Of a stretch of 64,000 nt of DNA, positions 20,197-30,004 are shown one piece after another. The stretch's first letter is position 1. Each line of letters starts with the position of its first letter. Origin of the DNA: Leishmania donovani (lineage: Eukaryota > Euglenozoa > Kinetoplastea > Trypanosomatida > Trypanosomatidae). Position numbers and translations under genes: made by a program. Where the stretch lies: positions 436,821 to 500,820 of the forward strand of contig NC_018256.1 in the NCBI RefSeq assembly GCF_000227135.1. The letters run 5' to 3'. Below the pieces are notes generated by a model. That model had not been told where the DNA came from, made no database searches, and saw only the letters and a list, made by a program, of their open reading frames with translations.

Positions 20197-21312
20197 ATGA
20201 ACTACTTCGGTCAGTGGTCCAATCTAGAGCTGCTGCGCCAGGATGGTAGCAAGCGTCTGGCCGCAGACGTGCTCCGTGACGTGCCGTACGTCGTGCTGTT
20301 CTTTGGCGCCTCGTGGAGCCCCGAGTGCGATGCCTTCATAGATGTCATTGGCAACTTCTACGAGGCACATCACGAGGTAAAAGGGTTCGAGGTGGTGTAC
20401 ATCTCCCGCGACTATAGCCGTGCAGAGATGATGAAAAGCTTCTTGCTGAGTGAACGCGCCTCTGCGGCTGCGCAGAGGCGCGCGTATCAGGTGCGCAAGG
20501 AGGAGCGAGCGCACCGCCGTCTGAGCGCAGAGGATGGCCAAGAGGGAGAGAAAAAGCCGACCGTCGCGGCGGACGTGCAAGAAGGCGCGAATTGCCAACA
20601 CCTCAATGGACAGGACACCAACAGCTTCTTGGAGCACCGCAAAGTTTCTTCGAGGAACAGCACCTCTCCCTCCTCCATACCTCCGCCGTTGAAGCGCGTG
20701 GCGGAGCTGACGGTCAACACCGCCGCGAGTGGTCTGGCCGGTGCCTCTGTCAATCCGCTGATGCCGTGCGGCCGGCGTGGCTTCTGGGCTGTGCCGTACG
20801 ACCACGTCGGCTGCGTTGGCGTTCCCATTCTCTACCACCTTCGCGTCTTTACCTACCCTGGCGTGATTGTGTGCCGCAACAAGCGGTTCAGTGCGGACTT
20901 GAGACCTGCGCTACTACCACCTCTGCCTGCGGTCCACCAGGCACCAGCGGAGCACTCCTTGACTCTGCCGCCCGAGATTTGGCCGCCCGGGGGGTCAGAG
21001 ACGCAGTCGGCGCAGCCGTCGCTCTCGTCGCCCATCGATCGCGCCAATGCACCGCAGAGACGGCAGAAGACACCGATGGTGGCGCGGCCCGAGTGCTACC
21101 CCGACGTGGTCACCATTGCCGGTCGCTTCATGATTGAGCGGGATCCCAGCGGGGAGGACTTCCCGTGGGACAGGATGAACGCAAAGACCCGTTTGGCAGC
21201 GCTGGTGTTCTTTGTGATTGTGGCGGTGCTCACCGTGACAGTTCTCTCGTGGGCGCTCCCGATCTCTCAGTTTAAGCGGCGGACGGCTTTGAAGGCACCG
21301 GCAGAGCTGTAG
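20197..21312 (+). CDS. Membrane-anchored tryparedoxin-like protein with degenerate active site (SPEC)
   Basis: A 371-residue tryparedoxin-fold protein. The N-terminal half of the fold is clear: LRQDG at 13-17, then VVLFFGASW leading into W40-S-P-E-C44, where a normal tryparedoxin has WCPPC. The nucleophilic first cysteine is therefore a serine and only C44 remains. FEVVYISRD is the next core strand. A charged, disordered insertion follows (about residues 85-195). The fold resumes with FWAVPYD and a Tyr-Pro that replaces the usual Ile-cis-Pro, and ends with ERDPSGEDFPWD, the tryparedoxin C-terminal signature. A hydrophobic helix (about 333-356) and a 15-residue basic tail anchor it in a membrane. 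Classical trypanothione-dependent disulfide reduction looks impossible; a binding or tethering role is inferred. The closest relative in the window is the gene at 24394, which shares the LRQDG motif. Confidence 0.85.
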   Translation: MNYFGQWSNLELLRQDGSKRLAADVLRDVPYVVLFFGASWSPECDAFIDVIGNFYEAHHEVKGFEVVYISRDYSRAEMMKSFLLSERASAAAQRRAYQVRKEERAHRRLSAEDGQEGEKKPTVAADVQEGANCQHLNGQDTNSFLEHRKVSSRNSTSPSSIPPPLKRVAELTVNTAASGLAGASVNPLMPCGRRGFWAVPYDHVGCVGVPILYHLRVFTYPGVIVCRNKRFSADLRPALLPPLPAVHQAPAEHSLTLPPEIWPPGGSETQSAQPSLSSPIDRANAPQRRQKTPMVARPECYPDVVTIAGRFMIERDPSGEDFPWDRMNAKTRLAALVFFVIVAVLTVTVLSWALPISQFKRRTALKAPAEL

Positions 21313-23742
21313 CGTTCGCACACACGCACGCCAAGCAGGCCGGCGTGACAGGGAAGAGGATGGGGCGGGGTTGAAGCTTCCATCTAAAGTTAGAGAGGTG
21401 GTCTCTTTCGCTCCCTCTCGCCCTCCCCCTCTTGCTCGTGTCAGTGCGGTCGTTGCTGTGGCCAGGCCGCTGTGCCTCCAGGCGCAGACATCTTCCGTTT
21501 CCTTTCGTTCGCCCCTCCTTTTTCGTGTTTGTTTTGATCTCTGCATCTCTCTCCCTGTGTGTGCGTGCCCGTGCCCTTCATCTTCGCGGTTGAGGGCTAC
21601 GCCGCGCCGCACGTAACTATGGGAAAGAGGAGGAAGGAGATATAAGTAGCGCCCCGCGGATCTGCGCAGAGCATCCGTGCGTATGCGCGACTGAGTGTGA
21701 GAGGCAGATGGCCACCGCAGACACTTCGCCCGTGTCCTTTCCTCCCCGTTTCTCCCGCTTCACTCCTCTCTACGCTTGCCATCGCCGCTGCTGCTGGTGA
21801 CGGCCGCTGTGATTGGGTGGGGTGTGGGACGGGGGAGGAGGGGGCCCTTCGGCCTGCATTCAGCGCATGACAGAGTTCACGCTCGCTAACATAGACACAA
21901 ACTACTCCGATGTACTTCGTGACCGCCGACTGGAAATCCACGTGCGCACGCATATACGGTTGTGAGTGTATACACATGAATCTCTCTCGAGAGTGACCAC
22001 CGGATCTTTGTTTTGCTCAGTGGTGTTACGGTATGCGCGAGCATTACCAGATTGGAGTGGCCAACCGCATCATGTGATTCTCGACAGGGTATTCTCCTTT
22101 CCCCCTCGTTCTCTGGCTCTGACGTCACGATCCTTCACTCCTGCTTGACCTTCACTTCTCCATTACTTCCTTTCTCTGGCTACATGCTGTGAGTGGATTC
22201 TATGCGGCGATGTATGTACATAAGTGTGTGTGTGCGTTCCACTATCGCCCTCTTTATTTTATGCGCTGTACCCTTCATTGCCTGTATCCGCGCATGACAT
22301 CTGTAGCGCATTAACACGCTCCTTCTCTCTCTGTGCACATACACGCGGTGACCTTCCCCTTATACTGCTTTTTATGCCGTGTAGCTGCTCCACCCACACC
22401 CCAACCCCGCACTTAGGCTGTACACTCGTGCACACCAATCAGCGTCGTATCCGCGCGTCTTCTCCCCCCGCTCCTTTTCGCTGCCTTTTTTTTGCGCGCA
22501 GCTATTTTTCACCCACTCGCAACGAGCCGACCTTTGGCTTTGCCTCCTTCTCTTGTGTGTCTCTGGCACCTTTTCCCACCTCCCCTCTTTGACTCCCGCT
22601 CTTGCATACGCATCCCCACACCTTCGTCCGCACGATCGTGTTGCCGAGAAGCAGTGCCCGATTGCAGCATCAACGCAAGACACAGGCGAACCCCCCCTCC
22701 CCACAAACACATTCGCATAGAGTGGGGACGACGTGGTAGAGTCGTCCCGTGGAAGGCCACACGCGAGGAGTGGAGGCTTTCGATTTTCTCTCTTGTTGGT
22801 GCATTTCTTCGCGCCCATTGTGTGTTTCTCCTGTCTTTACTCTGGCCAGGACATTGCTCGTCTTCTTTTCCCGTGCTGCCAGTGGCCTCTTCCCTTGTTT
22901 ACTTGCTGACACTGCTTGCCATCTCTCTCCGCTCTCCACGAGTCCCACTCTCGCTGTCTTTTTTTTTTTTGCCACCGCTGCTGTGGCGTGAGGTAAATTC
23001 TTCGCTGCACTGCGCACACGCGCTTAATCGTTCTCGCTTTCTGTTATTCGACTAGCCTACCTTCTCTGTCTTCCGCTGCTCTTCTTGCCGTGCGTCTGTG
23101 TCTGTGTGAGCGTTGCTGACTTCTTTTTTGTGGGGGTGGGGTGGTGGACTCGCTATCTCTCTCTGTGTGTTTGGTCCGGTCTTTCCCTCCCACCGTGCCT
23201 CATCATTGAGGAGGAAGCGGGAAGCAGCGAGAGAGGGGGAGAGACACATACGGCTCACGCGGCGTTAAGCGCTGAACAAGAAACAACACACGAAAACGAA
23301 AATAAATCGCGCATATACACTCCCACACAGGGAAAACGAGACCCTCTGCGAGGGCGTGACGAAAAGGATCACGGCTTCACCAGTTCTGCCGATCTAGCTC
23401 TCCCTTCTTCTCACTCCTTTGCAGCTCTTCTTGCGCGATCGCGACTGCTTCCTGTCCAGTGCTTGCGTCTCTGACTGCGCGCTTTTCGATTCCCTTCTCT
23501 ACTTCTTCTGTCTTTTTTTTTTAACCATCCACCCGCACACGCACGCACCGACACACGAATCAACACAGTTATCTCATTCTCTCCTCGCTTTTCTTTCGCA
23601 GATTTCCTTTGTTGTTGTGTGGGTGTGCTGGCTTGTGTGCCTTACGCACTCCCCACGCTCCGCTGCTCCTCTGTGTGTTTTCTCTTTTTCCCGTCACTCT
23701 TCTGCTGTCTCCCCCCTTTTTTCTTGTGTGCGTGCGCGCTTG

Positions 23743-23766
23743 CACACACACACACACACACACACA
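23743..23766. repeat. CA dinucleotide microsatellite
   Basis: Twelve uninterrupted CA units in a pyrimidine-rich spacer upstream of the tail-anchored tryparedoxin gene. Confidence 0.95.
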
Positions 23767-24328
23767 TACACCAATCCGCGCACCTCTCTCCTGCTCTTCT
23801 CCTCTCATTCTCTTTTCCTACAGTGCCTATCACACAGACACGGACATAGACATAGACACGCACACAGTTGCAGCTGTCGTACACCGGGGTTACCTGTGTC
23901 GTGTCTTCCCTCGCTGTTCCTCACCTCATCTTCCCGTTCACCTCGGGTGCCTTGCTCCTTTCGTGCACTTGTTTGCTTTCGACTTCTATATCTTTATAAA
24001 GCTGCTTTCTCACTTCCTTCTCTTGCTTGCTTGTGTGTGTGTGTGTGCCTGCCAGGTTGCGGGTTTCTCTTTCGCATACTCTTTCTCCTCCATCGCGCGC
24101 GCCGGAGAGCGACGGGCGTGTGAGACCTTTCTTGCTTTGCCACCGCTTTACCGCGCGCTACGTGCACAGTGGCAGACGGCGACGACAGAATCAACAGCAC
24201 GAGGGTCCCGGTCTATCGAGCACGGGACCCACAGACACAGACACACACACACACACACCTGTACTCGAGTGAGCTTTCACATTGTTAGAGCTGGGGTTCT
24301 ACGCACGCAGAGGCTGCCGCTACTCATC

Positions 24329-24353
24329 GTTTTTTTGTTGTCGGGTTTGCTAG
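24329..24353 (+). promoter_or_regulatory. Candidate spliced-leader acceptor for the tail-anchored tryparedoxin
   Basis: A T-rich tract followed by TTTGCTAG with the AG at 24352-24353, giving a 40-nt 5' UTR. A second acceptor (CAG, 24377-24378) lies only 15 nt before the ATG. Confidence 0.45.
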
Positions 24354-24393
24354 CTGCTGCTGCTCTCTCCCTATACAGAGCCGCTCAGTCAGA

Positions 24394-25221
24394 ATGCCCT
24401 TGCGTCACAAGGGCGGTCCATTCCTGTCGCAGTTCCCTGACTTGAAGGTGCTGCGGCAGGACGGCACCACTGTCGCCGCGTCGGAAGCGTTCAAGGGGAA
24501 GAAGTACGTGCTTATCTACTTCTCTGCTCACTGGTGCCCGCCATGCCAGCGCTTCACCCCGCTGCTGGCGGACTTCTACGATGCCCACAAGGACCGGTAC
24601 GGGTTTGAGGTGCTGTTTGTATCGTCGGACCGCGAGGAGGGGCGCATGATGGACTTTTTTCAGAATCGCAGCAGCAACTACGTGCGACGTCCACCGGCGG
24701 CAGCGTCGTCTTCGCCTCCACCGGTCGCCTCCAGCGAGGCACTGGACGAGAGCTGCCCCCTGAGCTGCGACATCACACATCTCTTAGGGAACCAAACTGG
24801 CGCTGCCACCGTAGGCGGCGTTGGCCTGAGCGAGGGCCAGCAGCCCCAAGTCCCCTCCTCGACCGCGGCCGCCGGTGGTGCGCCGACAGCGGCGGGCATA
24901 GCACAGAGCCCACGCATCCCGAAAGCCAGCGGGCACGGCAACTGGCTGGCACTGCCCTTCAAGGAGCACGAGGTGGCTCGCTTCCTCTCACGCGCCTACT
25001 CGGTCGTCTCGATCCCGAAGGTGGTCGTTGTTGCCGTAGACACGAACTGCATGGTGACAAGGGAGGGCAAGACGATGGTGATGAAGGACCCAGATGCGGT
25101 CCGGTTCCCGTGGCGGTTCGCGGAGGGCGACATGCGCAACCGCACCGAGGGCTGGCGAGAAAGCTTCGTGCTTCTGCTCCTCATACTGTGCGGTATTTAC
25201 TACTACTTTTGGTATTATTAG
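24394..25221 (+). CDS. Tail-anchored tryparedoxin-like protein (CPPC)
   Basis: A 275-residue tryparedoxin with an intact active site: YVLIYFSAHW followed by C48-P-P-C51. FEVLFVSSDREEG is the next core strand. A Ser/Pro/Ala-rich insertion of about 85 residues (about 96-180) interrupts the fold before WLALPF. The Val-Ser-Ile-Pro cis-proline loop and the acidic/FPW C-terminal motif (KDPDAVRFPW) are present. The last ~20 residues are a purely hydrophobic, Tyr-rich helix ending at the stop codon, i.e. a C-terminal tail anchor with the catalytic domain facing the cytosol. Classical tryparedoxins are ~145 residues, so both the insertion and the anchor are additions. Membrane-anchored Leishmania tryparedoxins at mitochondria have been reported, as I recall. 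The likely role is local thiol-disulfide exchange fed by trypanothione; the target membrane is unknown. Confidence 0.88.
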   Translation: MPLRHKGGPFLSQFPDLKVLRQDGTTVAASEAFKGKKYVLIYFSAHWCPPCQRFTPLLADFYDAHKDRYGFEVLFVSSDREEGRMMDFFQNRSSNYVRRPPAAASSSPPPVASSEALDESCPLSCDITHLLGNQTGAATVGGVGLSEGQQPQVPSSTAAAGGAPTAAGIAQSPRIPKASGHGNWLALPFKEHEVARFLSRAYSVVSIPKVVVVAVDTNCMVTREGKTMVMKDPDAVRFPWRFAEGDMRNRTEGWRESFVLLLLILCGIYYYFWYY

Positions 25222-25740
25222 TAGGGGGAGGTTGCTGCAGCCAGGCGGCAGAAGCAGGTAGTGCTAGCAAAACAAAAAGTGGAGGCGACGGGAGGCTATT
25301 ACTTGCACAATGGCAACGGAAGGCCCTCGCCGCGGCCACGAGCCGAAGTACCGGCAGCCGCGTGTGCGTGTTTGTGTGCGTTTGCGGCTATCGTAGCTGG
25401 GATCCAACGCCGCACGAAGAGAAGAACCTCCGCGTCACAGCACAGACGATCGTTCGCCCTTTTTTCGGGTTTCTGTTTTACCCCCCTGTCTCCTTTTTGG
25501 CGTCTTCGTGCGTGGCGGACGGTGGGGTCATCGTCGTGATGGCGCTGCCGCTCTTGTCCCCGCTCCGTCTCCTGTTTGTTAGTTGCGCGCCACATACGGC
25601 CCCTGATGACAGGTGTGCTTGTGTGGGGTGGATGGATGTGTGGGAAGGGGGACACCTCCGTGCATGGCATCTCAGGGCTCAAGAGCCCCCCCCCTCCACA
25701 CACACACACACACACACTGCGTGGGAGGGAGCCAGGCAGC

Positions 25741-26262
25741 CCCTCCCCTCTCTCCCTGCCAAATGCCAAAACACTTCTTGTGGTGACGGGGCCAGGTGCC
25801 TACGACGTGGGAATGCCAGAGCAATGCGTCCCTGGCGATGTCGGCGGTCATGTCCTGGACGGCGTTCTGCGTTGGAGCGACCTGCAACAGAGCACGCGTT
25901 TGTGCCGTCCATGTGACAGGCAAAGTGCCGACTTGAGTGTAGCTGATCCCCGGCCCTCACACTGCTCACAGAAGCGAGGAATTCCTGAGCCACCGCCAGG
26001 GGGGGAGGACGCTCCAGGGGTGGCGAACGACATGAGGGGAGCGGCTATGAGGCGACCTGCGGAGCGCGAGATGGATGGGTAGGGTTTTGAGCAGAGACTG
26101 TGCTCAGATGACTGAGTCGGCACATTCCTTTAGCGCGTGTGCCCCCGACCACTTTGCACGACGCGATGGGGACCTGTGACATGCCGGGGGTCGAGTGTCG
26201 TTGAGCTCACGTTGTATGGCGGAGAATGAAGGCGTCGAAAGAAAGAAGCGAAAGAAAACTAC
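25741..26262 (+). mobile_element. SIDER2-like degenerate retroposon
   Basis: This ~500-bp block differs sharply from the surrounding pyrimidine tracts. It is GC-rich, mixed-sequence and ends in an A/G-rich tail (26235-26262). It matches my memory of Leishmania SIDER2 elements, with landmarks such as TGGTGACGGGGCCAGG, GCTCCAGGGGTGGCGAACGA, GAGGCGACCTGCGGAG and GGGGACCTGTGACATG in the expected order. SIDERs are truncated, non-autonomous relatives of ingi-type retroposons. They sit mostly in 3' UTRs, where SIDER2 is associated with mRNA instability. Here it begins about 520 bp after the tail-anchored tryparedoxin stop codon. No second copy was seen in the window. The 5' boundary is approximate. 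Confidence 0.7.
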
Positions 26263-26469
26263 GCGTGGTCTGTGGCAGGCATCCTCTACGCAGACGTTGG
26301 TGACTGGTACGCTGCCTCAGGGAAGGGGCGGGGACACTTCAGGCAGTGTGTATCCTCTGCGCACGCATACAAAGAGCGAGAAAGAGTTTATTCGCGTACA
26401 GACGTGAACGTGGCGCACGGACGAACAAGGAAAAGGAAAACAAGACACTTCCCCCATCCCATCCCCTGC

Positions 26470-26515
26470 GCACACGCACACGCACACGCACACACATATA
26501 TATATATATATATAT
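26470..26515. repeat. Compound CACACG / AT microsatellite
   Basis: CACACG-like units pass directly into ten AT dinucleotides (26496-26515). It is probably length-variable. Confidence 0.9.
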
Positions 26516-27403
26516 GCGCCCACACTGGCCACCGTGCCACTCACAGGTTGCACCACCCGATTCCATGTGATTGCCTCGCTCAAAAGGTTTGTGTCCGCGC
26601 GCGTGTGTGTGCGTGTGTGTGTTTGTGTGCGTCTCGTCTGTTGCGGGTGTCACACCTTCGCATACGTTGCCTTGCCGTTTCACAGTTTCTGTTCAACTCT
26701 CGAGGTCGTTTTGTTATTTTTTTTTGTATATTTTCCTATCTTACTTTCCACTCTTACTCGATGGGCTCTCTCTCTGCAGAGTGTAACGTGAGTGCTTGCG
26801 TGGGGCGCGTACGTGTCTTCTCGGTTGTATTGATGTCAACTTCTCTCGTTCGCTGTTGCGGTGTTTCTCTTTTTTTTTTGTCTTTGCGTGTGCCCTCCAT
26901 GGACGAGTTCTGGCGTTGTTGGTGTTAGGTCATGAACGGAGCTTTCTGTGTGCATGTGGGTGCCTCTATTCCAGTGTGTCTGAGGGTAGATGTACAGATG
27001 CATGCCGACGAATGCGCGTGTGCCCCCTGTGCCCTGCCTTCCCCTCCTCACCGCAAACCCTTCCCCCTTCCCCGTTTGTGTCGTTGCAGCACTTCGACCG
27101 TTCCTGCCTCGTTCTCTCACTACCACTACCCACACTACTGCGTCAGCGGCGGCGGCAGCAGCAGCTCGTTGTTTCTCTTGCGCATTTCAACCCCGCAGCG
27201 AAACGCAGATTCGCCATGCGCATAAAGCCACCAAAGGACATGGGACGTGCAAGACGTGCAGAGGCGGCAGGGTAGCGCGAATACAGAGAAGAGATCCGAG
27301 TACACCATGCGCGGGCTGGCTGAGGTAAGCGAAGAGAGGGACATGCAAGAAGGTTGCTATGTGTGCGCGCTTGTGCTTGTGTGAAAGAACCGCAGAGAGT
27401 GCG

Positions 27404-27461
27404 AGGGGCGGGGGTGTCACAGGATGGGGAAAGTAGTTGGGGGGGCGTGGGGGTGTTGGGG
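27404..27461 (+). other. G-run cluster, potential G-quadruplex
   Basis: Runs of G4, G5, G4, G7, G5 and G4 occur within 58 bases on the sense strand. The last four are separated by loops of 9, 3 and 4 bases, which fits a G-quadruplex pattern. It could form in DNA or in the UTR of the transcript. Prediction only. Confidence 0.5.
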
Positions 27462-29454
27462 AGTGAGGCGACAGTGAACGTGATTGGCGTGCACTTCTTC
27501 CTTATGGAGCGGCTGCGGTTATTTTACGGTAGCCATCAAAAGGCCCTCCCCTTTCTCGCCGTCTACGCACCTCAGGCAAAACGCCAGCACAAATAAGCGT
27601 GTGCGCGTCTGCGTGATGGTTTAGAAGTGTTTTCGGCGCAGTAGGTTGCATCTCTGACGCCCCCCCAAAAAAAAGAAGGAAGCAAAAAATAAAAGGAAAG
27701 AACAACAACAAAAAAACGTGTTTGTGCGCGCATCTCTTTCAGTGTGTGCTGGGGTGTTTGCATGTGAGTGCGTGTGTGTGTTCGGAGGGCTTGGGATGAA
27801 GGTGTGGGCGAAGAAAAAGAAAAGTATGACTCTAAGGTTGCGCGCGCTCATGTTTAGCGTTGTGCCTCGCTGCTGCGGGTGCGGCGATATTTGTTGTTGG
27901 GGTGGATCGTGCGAGTATCTCTCGAGGTCGACGGTATCTTTTCGTTTTTTTTTTTGTGTTTTCGGGTTCACCGTGCAGTACTTTCTTGTCTCGCTCCGCG
28001 CTTCGTTGTTTTGCGCTTCGCGTGGTTGCTTATCTTGTGCGAACCACTGACTTTGCCGGCGTCTTTGTTTTCCCTTTTGTTCTCTTTAAGTGCGTTGCGG
28101 GCACGCGTGTGCCCCCACCCGTATATCTCACTTCTTCCTCCTATATCTGTGTCTTGTACTCCTTTTTTTGGGGGGGGGGGCGGTGGCCGCGTTTGTCTGT
28201 CTGTGCTCTTTCGTGCGTGTGTGGCTGTCCCTTCTCCCCTTGCCCTGCGCTGTGCTGCTGACGCCACAGCACAGGAGGGATGATGAAGGCTCTTCCTTCT
28301 TCCTTTGCCCGCTGATGTTCCCGTCAAACCCTCACATGCCTCGCGTTGTGTAAGCGCATGCTAATACATGTGCGTGTGTGCGTCTCCGTGTCGACGTGCA
28401 GCCTTGTGAGGCTTCTCGGGGCGAGAGGGGAGGGAGAGAAAGAGAGAAACGGAGCGGATGTGAAGGTTGCAATAATACTAACCACCGCGCATGTGACGGC
28501 CCTCACGTTCTTCTGCACGCCCACACGCTATCGGGCATACAAACGCACGCTCTCGCCGGTGCAAGTAGGCCAATGGACAGCAACAAAGAGGAACGCTCAT
28601 CGTGGATAGAAGGACGCACTGTCGACGGTTTCACACGCGTGAGCACACACACACGCGGCGTGAAGCCTTTGCCGTAGAGAGGAGCTGCATGCGTGCAGAT
28701 GCAGATGCCATGCTCGGCATCTACACCTCCACATTTTTCCTATCTGCTATGTGTAGGTGCCTTGCCGCGAGGAGGGGTTCACGGATCGTCGACGCATTGC
28801 GCATGCGCAGATGTTTCGCTCCTGCGACCGCCCTCCGCTGTTAGGGCGATACCCCCCCTTTTCCCTGCCTCTCCGTAGGTCTTTTTTTCTTCCACTCTGT
28901 CATCCTCCCCTTTCGGACGACCATGTGCGCGCGCGCGTGTCGGTGCCGTATTTCTTCAGTCTCTCGCCATCTCGCATCGCTGCCCGTAAAAGACAACCTC
29001 TCCCTCTATCTCTAGAACCTTCCCCGAAGCAGACGGACGCCCACCGACCCCCCACACCCCCTCCCGTCTCACACGGCCACCTACGCCTCCGCCTGTTCAT
29101 TCGTTTTCCTCGTCTATATCCATCTGTTACGTACAACCCCCCTCTCCTCTCCTCCTCCTCCGACACACATACACACACACACACACAGACACAGACACCT
29201 GACTCCTCGTTTACATACACAGCTACGCGAGGACGTATTGTGGCACCGCCGTCGACTGACTGCTTGCCGGATCCGCACACGCCCGGGCCCTCCTCTGTAG
29301 TGCATTACGCGGAGACCAGTCTTTTACTCGCTTCCGCTGTGAACACCTCCCACACTCCTCGGCGCCTCCGCGCGTGCCTTCCGTATTGTCTCTTGAAGCC
29401 CACCCCCGCCGTTTGCGCGATACTGACGCGCTCACTACTCGTTCTGTCGCTCTC

Positions 29455-29488
29455 AAACCGTATCCCTCCCGCAACCCTTGCTTCTCAG
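29455..29488 (+). promoter_or_regulatory. Candidate spliced-leader acceptor for the 149-residue tryparedoxin
   Basis: A CT-rich stretch ends in CTTCTCAG with the AG at 29487-29488. The 5' UTR would be 66 nt with 29555 as the first ATG. This argues against the longer in-frame extension upstream. Confidence 0.5.
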
Positions 29489-29554
29489 GACCTTCGACTG
29501 CCCTTCGTCTCTCGTACACCCCTCTTCTTGTCCGTGCCTGACATCTTTGCTACC

Positions 29555-30004
29555 ATGTCGGGCTTGACGAAGTTCTTCCCTTACTCCACCAGCTTCCTCA
29601 AGGGCTCGGCGACGGACATCGTGCTACCAACGCTGGCTGGAAAGACCTTCTTCTTCTACTTCTCGGCTAGTTGGTGCCCGCCATGCCGCGGCTTCACTCC
29701 GAAGCTCGTTGAATTCTACAACAAACACGCGAAGTCGAAGAATTTCGAGGTGATGCTGATCTCTTGGGACGAGGAGGCCGACGATTTCATGGAGTACTAC
29801 AAAAAAATGCCATGGCTGGCGCTGCCTTTTGAGGATCGAAAAGGGATGGAGTTTCTTAAGAATGGGTTCAAGGTGGAGACGATTCCGACGCTGATCGGCG
29901 TCGAAGCGGACACAGGCAAGATCGTTACGACACGGGCGCGCAACATGGTCGAGAGGGATCCCGAGGGGAAGGAGTTCCCGTGGCCCAACGTGTCGGAGAA
30001 GTAA
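29555..30004 (+). CDS. Classical tryparedoxin (Crithidia TXN2-like)
   Basis: A 149-residue complete tryparedoxin of normal length. FFFYFSASW leads into C41-P-P-C44, followed by RGFTPKLVEFY, FEVMLISWDEEADDF, MPWLALPFEDRKGM, the cis-proline loop ETIPTLIGV and the C-terminal RDPEGKEFPW. The N-terminus (MSGLTKFFPYST) closely resembles the Crithidia fasciculata tryparedoxin called TXN2. The enzyme takes electrons from reduced trypanothione through its CPPC dithiol and passes them to peroxiredoxins, ribonucleotide reductase and other targets. No targeting signal or membrane helix is visible, so the cytosol is expected. The frame is open for 266 codons upstream, but that stretch runs through a CA microsatellite and pyrimidine tracts, and the ATG at 29555 follows a good acceptor. 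Confidence 0.95.
   Translation: MSGLTKFFPYSTSFLKGSATDIVLPTLAGKTFFFYFSASWCPPCRGFTPKLVEFYNKHAKSKNFEVMLISWDEEADDFMEYYKKMPWLALPFEDRKGMEFLKNGFKVETIPTLIGVEADTGKIVTTRARNMVERDPEGKEFPWPNVSEK

Larger units (their letters stand above)
21313..24393 (+). other. 3.1-kb intergenic region
   Basis: No supportable gene. Mixed-composition DNA in the first 1.1 kb (presumed 3' UTR) is followed by CT-rich DNA with T runs (22966-22975, 23513-23522) and CA microsatellites (23743-23766 and about 24237-24259), ending at the TXN gene acceptor. Confidence 0.6.
25222..29554 (+). other. 4.3-kb intergenic region
   Basis: No supportable protein gene. It contains, in order, a CA microsatellite (about 25697-25717), a SIDER2-like retroposon (about 25741-26262), a compound CA/AT repeat (about 26470-26515), a G-rich cluster (27404-27461), T-rich and CT-rich DNA, and the leader of the next tryparedoxin, with another CA repeat at 29164-29187. 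The first part is probably the 3' UTR of the tail-anchored tryparedoxin. Confidence 0.6.
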
